From: Shinella sp. XGS7
GTDB taxonomy: Bacteria; Pseudomonadota; Gammaproteobacteria; Burkholderiales; Burkholderiaceae_C
DNA: 64,000 bases
Assembly: GCF_020535565.1 (NCBI RefSeq)
Contig: NZ_CP084758.1
Location: forward strand, 3,981,001-4,045,000
Reading direction: 5' to 3'
Below the pieces are notes generated by a model that saw nothing but the letters and a program-made list of their open reading frames with translations, was not told the DNA's origin and ran no database searches. The position numbers and the translations under genes were made by a program. The first letter of the stretch is position 1, and each line of letters begins with the position of its first letter. Positions 1 to 9,088 of the stretch are shown here, one piece after another.

Positions 1-1715
<1,715 letters not shown>

Positions 1716-1785
1716 CGGGGTACGGCAGGACAGAAGGGAAACAAAGGCCCGGTGGGCTCACCGGGCGGGTGGGAGGCGCGGTGCC

Positions 1786-4629
1786 TCAGTCGTAGATCGA
1801 CTTCTCGGGCCGGCGCTGGATCACCGCGATGGGCGGGGCCCAGCGTTCGCCGCGCGGCTTCTTGCTGGTGACCAGGGTGATCTCGCTGGGCTCGAAAACC
1901 TCCACGTTGTGCGTGATGGGCGTGGTCAGCAGGTACTGGGCGCGGGTGCTGCGCAGGAAGTGGCCGACCAGCTGGATATTGCGCACGTCCAGGTGGGCGA
2001 AGGGCTCGTCGATGAAGACAAAGCCGCCGGGCGTCTCGTCGTCCTTCATCAGGGCCACCAGCAGGATCAGGCTCTTGAGCACCTGCTGGCCGCCCGAGGC
2101 CTCGCCGTCGTTCAGGCCCACCTCGCCCTTGCCGTCGAAGTTGAAGCGCACATGCAGGCCGGCCTGGGCCAGCACCATATCGTCGTTGTCCAGATGCGGC
2201 AGCTCGGCCTGGGCGATCACGCCGGCCAGCTCGCCCAGCTCCTGCACATTCTTCTTGTAGCGGCGCACCGTGGCGCGCAGCACATCGATATAGCGTTCGC
2301 GGGCATTGAAAGCGGCAATGCGCGCCATCTCGTTGCTGGCGCGGCGGTCGTCCAGCTGGGTGCTCTGCTCCAGCACCGAGACGCTCATGCGCGCATGGCG
2401 CTCCTGCACCGCCACATCGGTTTCCCAGGTGCCCTTGTTCAGGCCCGTGTCCAGCTCCTGCTGCACATGGCGCATGGCGATCTCGGCCTGCTTGGCGTTC
2501 TCGAACTCGTCGCGCAGCTGGGCAATGCGCGCCGGCTGGACCCAGCTGGCGGGGAACCTGGCCCCGGCCTCGCGCGAGGCGCGGGCGCTGGCGCGCAGCT
2601 CCTGCAGGCGCTGCTCCTGCTCGCGCTGGCCGCGCAGCACATTGTCCTCGCTGGCCTTGAGCCCGCCCTGGGCGGCCTCGTAGTCGCGCTCGCTGCGCGT
2701 GGCCTGGGTCAGGGCGCGGTCATGCTCGCCGTCCAGGGCCGCCATGCGGCCGGCGGCCTCCACCCGCGCCTGGCGCAGGCCGGCCAGACGGGCACGGCCT
2801 TCCGCAAACTCGGCGGCGCGCTCGGCCAGCTCCTGGGCGGCCTTGTGGCCCTGGGCGGCCTTTTGCGCGTCCTTGAGCTGGCGCTCCACCTCGGCCTGTT
2901 CCTTGGCGATGCGGGTGAGCTCCACGTCGTAGCGGCTGAGCTCGCGCTCCAGCGAGGCGCGGCGCGAGTCCAGGGCCGAGGCGCCGAACTGGTAGTCCCG
3001 CGCCTCCACCCAGAGACTGCGGCCGCCACGGCCGTCGCGGTAGTAGGCGTCCTGGGTGATCCACTCACCGCCGGACGACTTGGAGTATTGGGCGCCGGCC
3101 TCGGTGTCCTTGACGCAGCGAATGCTGGCCAGCTGGCGCAGCAGCCAGCCCGGCAGCTTGGCATTGATGTTCAGCGCCGCCAGCAGCGATTCCTTGGGCG
3201 GCAGGGCCGGGGCGCTTTCGGCATCGCCCACCACATAGTGGCGGTAGCGTTCCCTGGCGGCCAGGCCGAAGGCGCGGCCCTCGTCCGACGAGCGCTCCAG
3301 CACCACCACCCAGCGCGAGGGGCGCAGAAAGCCCTCGGCCGCGGCGCGCCAGGTCTCGTCGGCGATGTCGATGCAGTCGGCCAGCACATGGTGGGCGATG
3401 CCAGCCTCGTCCAGCGCCTTGCGAAAGCGCGAGACCTCGGGCGGCGGCGGCGGCAGGCGCTGGCCGCTGAGCGCGTCCATGGCGGCCTGGGCCTTGCGGG
3501 ACTGGTCGTTCTGGCGCGTGAAGGCCTCGCGCAGCGCATGCTGCTGGCTGCTTAGGTGTTCCAGACGCTGGCTCAGCTCCGCGCCATCGGTCTCCACCGC
3601 GGCCAGGGTCTTGAGCTCTTCCTCGCGCTTGGCCAGCAGCTCCATGGGGCGCTCGGCCTCGCGGGCAGCGTCAAAAGCCGCGCGCGCCTGCTTGCGCTCG
3701 CTCTCCAGCTCCTGCAGGCGGCGCTTGGCGGCCTCCACCTTTTCAAACAAGGCATGCAGCTCGGCGCGCTTGGCCGACATCTGGCGCCGGTCACCCGAGG
3801 CGAAGAGCCGCTGGCGGTGCAACTCGCGCAGCTGCTGGGCCAGGCGCTGGCGGCCCTCGGACCATTGCAGCACCGGCACCACCTCGGTGGCCAGGCGCTC
3901 GCGCTCCTTGAGGCGCAGCTGGTACTGCTGGTAGCTGTTCACGCGGTTGGCCAGGTCGGAGAGCTGGGCCTGGGCGTGCGAGAGCTCATGGGTGGCCTGC
4001 TCCACCTCCTTCATCAGCTGCTGCTGGTGGCTGCGGGCCTGGTCGTAGCGGTCCAGCACCTCCTGGTCGCCAAAAACCTCGAACACCAGGCGCAGCAGTT
4101 CCTTGGAAGAAAGCTCGCACAGGCGGTCGGTCTGGCCCTGCTCCAGGGCCAGCACGCGGCCGATGGCGCGGGTCAGGCCCGCGGCCTCCAGGCGGCGCTT
4201 CCAGGCCTCGATGCCCAGCCAGTCCTTCTCCGCCTTGTCGGTCAGGGCCTCGATCTCATGCACCCCGTCCACCATGATGTAGCGACGCACCCAGTCGCCG
4301 CCCTGGCGCTCGATACGGCAGGCCAGCGTCACCTGGTCGGCATAGAGCAGGGAGCTGGCAAAGGGCCGCGAGCTGTTCTGGCGCCCGCGCGGGCGGTTGT
4401 CCACCAGGGCGCGCAGCCAGGCCGTCTCGGCATTGGCGTGGCGGGCATAGGTCTTGTAGGTGCGGCCGCCCGAGCACTCCAGGCCCAGCAGGGTGCGCAT
4501 GGCATCCAGCAAGGTGGTCTTGCCCGAGCCATTGGGGCCGGCGATGGTGATGATGGAACCGTCCAGCGGCATGGAGACGCGGCGGCAGTAGTCCCAGTGC
4601 AGCAGCTCCAGCGATTGCAGATGAAACAT
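1786..4629 (-). CDS. mksB: MksB-like SMC ATPase of a MukBEF-type condensin
   Basis: This 947-residue SMC-type ATPase is predicted to be the motor of a loop-extruding condensin complex. Walker A GPNGSGKT is at residues 31-38. The ABC signature (EASGGQQ) is near residue 843 and Walker B with catalytic acid (FVFIDEP) is near 870-876, so both halves of the ATPase head are intact. Between them lie long heptad-like charged coiled coils (about residues 170-410 and 560-760). These flank a globular hinge-like section at about 410-555 that begins after a PPPPP linker. The length matches MksB (about 950 residues) better than canonical SMC or MukB (1200-1480). It starts 6 bp after mksE and is the last gene of the trio. 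Wadjet JetC is the closest alternative, but no JetD/MksG gene follows. Confidence 0.85.
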   Translation of the reverse strand: MFHLQSLELLHWDYCRRVSMPLDGSIITIAGPNGSGKTTLLDAMRTLLGLECSGGRTYKTYARHANAETAWLRALVDNRPRGRQNSSRPFASSLLYADQVTLACRIERQGGDWVRRYIMVDGVHEIEALTDKAEKDWLGIEAWKRRLEAAGLTRAIGRVLALEQGQTDRLCELSSKELLRLVFEVFGDQEVLDRYDQARSHQQQLMKEVEQATHELSHAQAQLSDLANRVNSYQQYQLRLKERERLATEVVPVLQWSEGRQRLAQQLRELHRQRLFASGDRRQMSAKRAELHALFEKVEAAKRRLQELESERKQARAAFDAAREAERPMELLAKREEELKTLAAVETDGAELSQRLEHLSSQQHALREAFTRQNDQSRKAQAAMDALSGQRLPPPPPEVSRFRKALDEAGIAHHVLADCIDIADETWRAAAEGFLRPSRWVVVLERSSDEGRAFGLAARERYRHYVVGDAESAPALPPKESLLAALNINAKLPGWLLRQLASIRCVKDTEAGAQYSKSSGGEWITQDAYYRDGRGGRSLWVEARDYQFGASALDSRRASLERELSRYDVELTRIAKEQAEVERQLKDAQKAAQGHKAAQELAERAAEFAEGRARLAGLRQARVEAAGRMAALDGEHDRALTQATRSERDYEAAQGGLKASEDNVLRGQREQEQRLQELRASARASREAGARFPASWVQPARIAQLRDEFENAKQAEIAMRHVQQELDTGLNKGTWETDVAVQERHARMSVSVLEQSTQLDDRRASNEMARIAAFNARERYIDVLRATVRRYKKNVQELGELAGVIAQAELPHLDNDDMVLAQAGLHVRFNFDGKGEVGLNDGEASGGQQVLKSLILLVALMKDDETPGGFVFIDEPFAHLDVRNIQLVGHFLRSTRAQYLLTTPITHNVEVFEPSEITLVTSKKPRGERWAPPIAVIQRRPEKSIYD

Positions 4630-4635
4630 GGTGGA

Positions 4636-5427
4636 TCAGGACTCGCTGTTGTGGTCGTTGTTCTTGTTCTTGGCGTCGGTGGCCGCCTCCGGCGCTGGCG
4701 CTTCTTCTGCTTCATCCAGCGCGTCGGGCAGCTCCTCCTGCTCGGCCTGGCGCAGCTTGGCCAGCAGGGGTGCCACCGTGGGGTCGGTGCTGCGCGCCAG
4801 CACATCGGCCAGGGCGCCGTCCAGGATGCGCGGGGCCAGGGTCTCGTAGTCCAGCAGCAGGTCCAGGAGCGGCCCCTCGGCAATGTCCTCGCCGCGGCGG
4901 ATGATGAAGCCGTTGCGCTCCAGCAGCTTGAGGTTGGCGTCCAGGCGCATCTTCTTGCCCAGCTGGTTGCCAAAGTCGGCCAGCAGGCTGCGGTAGCTCA
5001 CCGTGGGCGAGACGCTGGCGGCCAGGGGCAGGGGCTTGTCGGTGGCGAACATTTCGCCCTGCCCTTCCCCGTCCTGCGCATCGGCGCGGGCGATCTGGCG
5101 CTGGCGCTTGGGCAGCACGATCAGCGACCACAGCACCACCAGCAGGGCCACGCCGTCGCGCGGCAGGTCCAGATTGTTGTTGGCGGCCAGGCCCGTCTCG
5201 CCGAAGACCGAGACCTCGGCCGGGCGCAGCATGGCCAGGCAGATGTGGTCGGCATAGAGGTTGTCGATCACGCGCATGCCCACGGCGGCCAGGCGCTGGT
5301 TCAGCGCGGCCCAGAGCTCGGTGTCGATCAGGGCGCGGCGCACCAGGGCATGGTTGCGCGGCAGCCAGCGGCGGGCCAGCAGTTGGGCCGCCAGCTGGGC
5401 GGCCTCGTCGAAAGCGTGTTGGCTCAT
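4636..5427 (-). CDS. mksE: MksE-like winged-helix (KITE-type) subunit of the condensin
   Basis: This is a 263-residue protein starting MSQHAFDEAAQ. The ATG at 5427 overlaps the mksF stop in an ATGA arrangement, which fixes the start and implies translational coupling; a longer upstream frame exists but would overlap mksF by 120 bp. The middle section (RSLLADFGNQLGKKMRLD, then LKLLERNGFIIRRGED) looks like a winged-helix with a wing hairpin, as in MukE/MksE/JetB. The C-terminal 40 residues are acidic and low in complexity (EEAPAPEAATDAKNKNN). The expected role is to bind the kleisin and DNA and regulate the ATPase heads. The call rests on operon position, size and fold-like features rather than a diagnostic motif. 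Confidence 0.7.
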   Translation of the reverse strand: MSQHAFDEAAQLAAQLLARRWLPRNHALVRRALIDTELWAALNQRLAAVGMRVIDNLYADHICLAMLRPAEVSVFGETGLAANNNLDLPRDGVALLVVLWSLIVLPKRQRQIARADAQDGEGQGEMFATDKPLPLAASVSPTVSYRSLLADFGNQLGKKMRLDANLKLLERNGFIIRRGEDIAEGPLLDLLLDYETLAPRILDGALADVLARSTDPTVAPLLAKLRQAEQEELPDALDEAEEAPAPEAATDAKNKNNDHNSES

Positions 5428-6854
5428 GGGGTCTCGGAAGAAGGGGCAGCGGCGGCGGCCTCGGGGGCGGCCGGGGATGGCGTCTCGGGGGCGGTGGGCG
5501 CGGCCTGGCGTTCGGTGCTGTAGAGCACGCCGTGGCTCATCCACTGCACATACTCATCGTCCACCGGCGCCTGCTCGGCCGACCAGCGCACCCGCCAGGG
5601 CTGGCGCGCCATATCGCCGGTGGCGCCGCTCAGATGCTGGGCCTGGGCATCGCCCAAGAGGGGCAGGAGCTGGGCGCGGTAGGCCGCGCGCGCATAGCTG
5701 CCGCCCAGCACCGCGGGGGCCAGGTTTTGCTCGGCATGGCCGGCCTCGTGCCAGCGGCCCAGCAAGGCCTGCAGCTCGTCCATCTCGGGCGGCAGGCTCA
5801 GCACGGCCAGTTGGCCCGGCGGCGCGGCCTGGCCCGGCGGCAGGGCCATCACCTCGGGCGGCTTGGGGCGGTCGCGCTCGAACTCGGCCTCGGTCGTGTC
5901 CAGCAGCTCGTGCTGGGCCACCAGCACCGGATGCACCGGGCGCGAAAGCGCGCCCAGGGACAGGTTCTCCAGGAAGGGCACGTTCTGCAGCCAGCGCCGC
6001 ACATCGGTGGTGGTGATGCCGGTGGAGCCCAGGGTCACGCGCTGGCGGTCCACCTGCTGCAGGGCGCGGTTGAACTGGCTGGCCATGGCCAGCAGGCGCG
6101 CCTGGGCCAGGCCCAGCTCGCGCGCCAGGCGCTCCAGGCGCGCGTTGCCCTCGGCCTCGGCCTGCTCGATGATGGCCTTGAGCGCATCGCTGGCCTTCTC
6201 CACCAGCTTGAGCGCGCGCTCGAAACGCTGGCGCGCCCGGCGCAGATGGAACTCCGAGCCGGAGGCGATGGCGTCGGCAAACTCGTCGTACAGCCGTGCC
6301 AGCTGGGCCTGCAGATGGTGCAGCTGGGCCGGGTCCAGGGTGCCCAGGGTGTGGGCGCCGGCCACATTGGCCAGCATGGCGGCCAGGTCGGCATCGTGCT
6401 CGGAGTTGCCCTGGGTCAGGGGCGAGAGCACGCCCATCAGGCGCTGGGCCAGGGGCGTGACGCTGTAGACCTGGTTGGAGCCGTCCCAGGCCAGCAGCTC
6501 GGCCTCGCGCAGGCGCTTGAGCACCAGCTCCAGGGCCTCCTCGCGCAGGCTGTGGAAGTGGCGGTTCAGGGTGTCACGCGCCACGCGCGACTCCGGTAGC
6601 GCCATCAGCTCCATGAACACCCAGGTGCGCAAGCGCACCAGGGCAGCCGGCCCATGGCACAAGGCCCGCAGCGCGGCCAGCAAGGCCTCGTTGCGCTCCA
6701 GCTGCCACCACAGCAAGGCCTCGGTCGGCGCGACACCCTCGCGGAAATAGTCTTCGAAGCGCAGGGCCTCGGTGGCGGTGTCGGCGGCGTCATCCACGGG
6801 GATGACGGGAACCGCGCGAGCGCCCCGGGCCGCGCTTGCGGCGTGATCGGTCAT
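5424..6854 (-). CDS. mksF: MksF-like kleisin subunit of the condensin
   Basis: This 476-residue protein is the first gene of the trio. The N-terminal half is helical and contains two winged-helix-like blocks (around residues 60-130, ending LLAWDGSNQVYSVTPLAQRL). The middle (about 190-280) is a long coiled-coil segment rich in Glu, Arg and Ala. The C-terminal 40 residues are a Pro/Ala/Glu tail. This architecture and length fit MksF/MukF/JetA kleisins, which bridge the SMC heads. The gene order F-E-B is the standard order of mks operons. No catalytic motif is expected or seen. The ATG at 6854 has no close alternative. The family assignment is inferred mainly from operon context. Confidence 0.7.
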   Translation of the reverse strand: MTDHAASAARGARAVPVIPVDDAADTATEALRFEDYFREGVAPTEALLWWQLERNEALLAALRALCHGPAALVRLRTWVFMELMALPESRVARDTLNRHFHSLREEALELVLKRLREAELLAWDGSNQVYSVTPLAQRLMGVLSPLTQGNSEHDADLAAMLANVAGAHTLGTLDPAQLHHLQAQLARLYDEFADAIASGSEFHLRRARQRFERALKLVEKASDALKAIIEQAEAEGNARLERLARELGLAQARLLAMASQFNRALQQVDRQRVTLGSTGITTTDVRRWLQNVPFLENLSLGALSRPVHPVLVAQHELLDTTEAEFERDRPKPPEVMALPPGQAAPPGQLAVLSLPPEMDELQALLGRWHEAGHAEQNLAPAVLGGSYARAAYRAQLLPLLGDAQAQHLSGATGDMARQPWRVRWSAEQAPVDDEYVQWMSHGVLYSTERQAAPTAPETPSPAAPEAAAAAPSSETP

Positions 6855-7240
6855 AGCCGGCGATTATCCCAGGGTGGGAGGGGGGGCTTGGCGGGGTGGG
6901 GGACGGTCAGGGGAGGCGGGGCGCTGGGCGGCCGCAACGATGAGCGGATGGGCTTAGCGGTTGGTATCTGGGCCCGCACCGAAGCCCGAGTGCAACAAGG
7001 CTGAGCCCGGACACACATGGTCCTGAGGACTGTGGGTGCCCGGCGAAGAGCCAAGCCTCTGGCTTGGTGCGGCTGGCAGAGCCGCCTGTTGATGTGCAGT
7101 CGGTTCTCTGTGGCGCTGCATCAAATCCAAACTCAGGTCCCGATGGGAAAACAGCAAAGGCAGGTATCGCAAACAGTCAACACAGGGCTGGCTTATTTAC
7201 CGGCAAGTCCCTGCAGAATGGTTAGGCATCGATTTTATTA
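6855..7240. other. Gene-free stretch upstream of mksF
   Basis: No convincing gene is seen. The part next to mksF (about 6870-6960) is G-rich on the + strand. There is a 7-bp perfect inverted repeat (CCAAGCCTCTGGCTTGG, 7051-7067) without a T-run. Base composition falls from about 70% GC to AT-rich between about 7180 and 7230, marking one edge of the low-GC insert that carries the next gene. The mks promoter should lie here, but I could not identify -35/-10 boxes with confidence. Confidence 0.5.
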
Positions 7241-8017
7241 TTACGCCAATCGTCTGAGTTTGAGAACAAACCCTGAATCGCGATAGGTTTGAAAGATGGG
7301 GAATGGGAATTCATTGTCAGCAACGTCCAATTCCTCAGCAGACGTGCATGCCGCGGCACTAATTACCACCGGAAATCCTAAAACGATTCTGCCTTTGCCC
7401 CCTGTTCTTTCCCGTGCTTCACGCTCCATCTTGGACTTCAGTACTCGGCAGTACACGCGATATAGGCCATTGTACGGGTAGAGTTGAAGTACAGCATATC
7501 CCTCTTCCTCTTGTAGTTCAATGAATGAATCTTGGAGCAGTGACATTATGCAAAGCGCGATTTCAGATTGCCGTTCTTGCACTTCGCGGAAGTAATCCAT
7601 GCCGATGGACTTATCTTTTGATGATAGGCTAAAATACGCGATCGCAACCAATGAAAGAACCATAGAGTTGGCGTTCAAAACTCCATCGACCGGAATTTTC
7701 TGAAAATCCTCAATCGTAGATGATTCTAGCGATTCATGTAGCCGACGGACGTGGCGTCGTACGTTGCCTTCTATGAGCCCTCTATCTCTGCTTGCATGTG
7801 CAATGAAATCACAGACTTCAATGAAGTTTCTATTTTGGGTAGTAAAGTCATTTGTATCACTGGACAAGCGATCTCTCATGTACTTCGCCACTTCGCGAAG
7901 ATCAATAAGAAGAGCTTTGATTTCGATTTCGGTGAACGTACCAAGCTTGATGCTGCGAATTCCGTCCTCGACGGACTTAAGTATCTTGCGTGACAGAACA
8001 AACGGATGGCGGATCAT
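7241..8017 (-). CDS. Unknown protein in an AT-rich island
   Basis: This is a 258-residue protein that I do not recognise. Its base composition (roughly 45% GC by eye) and codon use are unlike every neighbour, which suggests recent acquisition. The N-terminal 110 residues look helical and include the segment NFIEVCDFIAHASRDRG, followed by VRRHVRRLHESLE. The middle has a hydrophobic helix (SMVLSLVAIAYFSLS). The C-terminal part looks like mixed beta structure with a small Cys/Ala-rich patch (FPVVISAAACTSAEEL). No signal peptide or catalytic signature is evident. It stands alone, in the same orientation as mks but 386 bp upstream of mksF, with gene-free DNA on both sides. Start is the ATG at 8017. 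Confidence 0.65.
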   Translation of the reverse strand: MIRHPFVLSRKILKSVEDGIRSIKLGTFTEIEIKALLIDLREVAKYMRDRLSSDTNDFTTQNRNFIEVCDFIAHASRDRGLIEGNVRRHVRRLHESLESSTIEDFQKIPVDGVLNANSMVLSLVAIAYFSLSSKDKSIGMDYFREVQERQSEIALCIMSLLQDSFIELQEEEGYAVLQLYPYNGLYRVYCRVLKSKMEREARERTGGKGRIVLGFPVVISAAACTSAEELDVADNEFPFPIFQTYRDSGFVLKLRRLA

Positions 8018-8350
8018 TGATACCCAACTTGGTTACATGAGGACAGCATCTGCCGGATAACACGCCAACCGTCGGATTTACCCATCCGGCCGGCGCCAAA
8101 CAAGCTGTCGATTCACCAGACTTTTCCCGGCAACTTGTTCATTCTCAGGCAATAAAACCGGCCCCAAGCCGGACAGGTCTTACATGTTTCTTCGGCGGCA
8201 TGATGCCCACGCCGTCCAGCGCTGGCAAACACAGATAGGCAAACGCGCCACACCCTGACGAGGGGTCGTGAACAGTGGCCGCGCGGCCCTTGCCGTCCCC
8301 GCGCAAAACCTAGCAGTCAAGACCGCTCGGACTGCCCACACTCGCAAGCC
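8018..8350. other. Gene-free stretch between the AT-rich gene and the lipoprotein
   Basis: This 333-bp stretch returns from AT-rich to GC-rich composition between about 8040 and 8080. No tRNA, integrase fragment or clear direct repeat was found that would mark an attachment site. A weak 5-bp hairpin (CCGGC...GCCGG, near 8158-8175) is present. The promoter for the + strand lipoprotein gene should be in the last 100 bp, but no good boxes were recognised. Confidence 0.5.
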
Positions 8351-9049
8351 ATGCAAGCCCTCATCCGCCATCTCGCACTGCTGCCCACCCTCGCGCTCGC
8401 CGCCTGCGCCACGCCCTCGCCACCGTCGCCACCCCCGATGAGCTTCTTCGTCACCAGCGCCAGCCCCGGCCGCGGCGGCGACCTGGGCGGGCTGGAGGGC
8501 GCGGACGCGCATTGCCAGGCTCTGGCCTCGGCCGCGGGCGCCGGTGCGCTGCGCTGGCGGGCCTATCTGAGCCAGGCTTCCAACTTGAAGAATCTGCAGG
8601 GCGAGCCGGCCGTGCATGCGCGGGAGCGCATCGGCCCCGGGCCCTGGCACAACGCCCAGGGCCAACTGATAGCCCGCACGGTGGACGAGCTGCATGCGCC
8701 GGGCTTCGCCGGCATCAATCGTCAAAGTGCGCTGAGCGAGCACGGCAAGCCCATCCCGGGCCAGGTGCACGACATCCTCACCGGCAGCCGGCCGGACGGC
8801 ACGGCGCCCTCCCCGCTGGACGCGGACATGAGCTGCCGCGGCTGGCGCAGCAGCGCCGACACGGCCGAGGACGGTTCCAGCCAGGGCGCCCTGGTGGGCC
8901 ACCACGACCGGGTGAGCGCCATCGCCGAACCCTGGGCCGGCTCCTGGAACTCCTCCCACCGCACGCGCGGCTGCAGCCCCGCGCGGCTGGCCGAGCTGGG
9001 CAGCGGCGGCCTGTTCTACTGCTTCGCCCAGTCACCCCAGCCGCGCTAG
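8351..9049 (+). CDS. Lipoprotein with endostatin/collagen-NC10-like lectin domain
   Basis: This is a 232-residue exported lipoprotein. Residues 1-18 form a signal peptide ending in a lipobox (LAAC, Cys19), followed by a Pro/Ser linker. The remainder carries the pattern of bacterial proteins with an endostatin-like (C-type lectin fold) domain. It starts with SFFVTSASPGRGGDLGGL and GADAHCQALA, has the INRQSALSEHGKPIPGQVHD segment, and ends with the GSWNSSH...GC...GLFYCF block. Four Cys in the mature domain could form disulfides. It is probably anchored in the outer membrane facing the periplasm or surface. It is monocistronic and convergent with addA (39 bp gap). The ligand is unknown. Confidence 0.75.
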   Translation: MQALIRHLALLPTLALAACATPSPPSPPPMSFFVTSASPGRGGDLGGLEGADAHCQALASAAGAGALRWRAYLSQASNLKNLQGEPAVHARERIGPGPWHNAQGQLIARTVDELHAPGFAGINRQSALSEHGKPIPGQVHDILTGSRPDGTAPSPLDADMSCRGWRSSADTAEDGSSQGALVGHHDRVSAIAEPWAGSWNSSHRTRGCSPARLAELGSGGLFYCFAQSPQPR

Positions 9050-9088
9050 CAGGCCAGTGGGCTTCGCCGCCCCAGGAGGGCCAGGACC

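Noticed and set aside
1786-6854. Full Wadjet (JetABCD) call for the condensin operon
   Set aside because: No JetD-like (TOPRIM) gene is adjacent; only the three Mks-type subunits are present.
7051-7067. Palindrome CCAAGCCTCTGGCTTGG as a terminator of the AT-rich gene
   Set aside because: No T-run, and it lies 170 bp beyond the gene end; function not supportable.
8180-8959. A 259-codon - strand frame across the lipoprotein gene
   Set aside because: Opposes the well-supported lipoprotein with signal peptide; composition is Arg/Gly/Ala shadow-like. A cytochrome-like IMPPKKH fragment near 8195 was too short to support.
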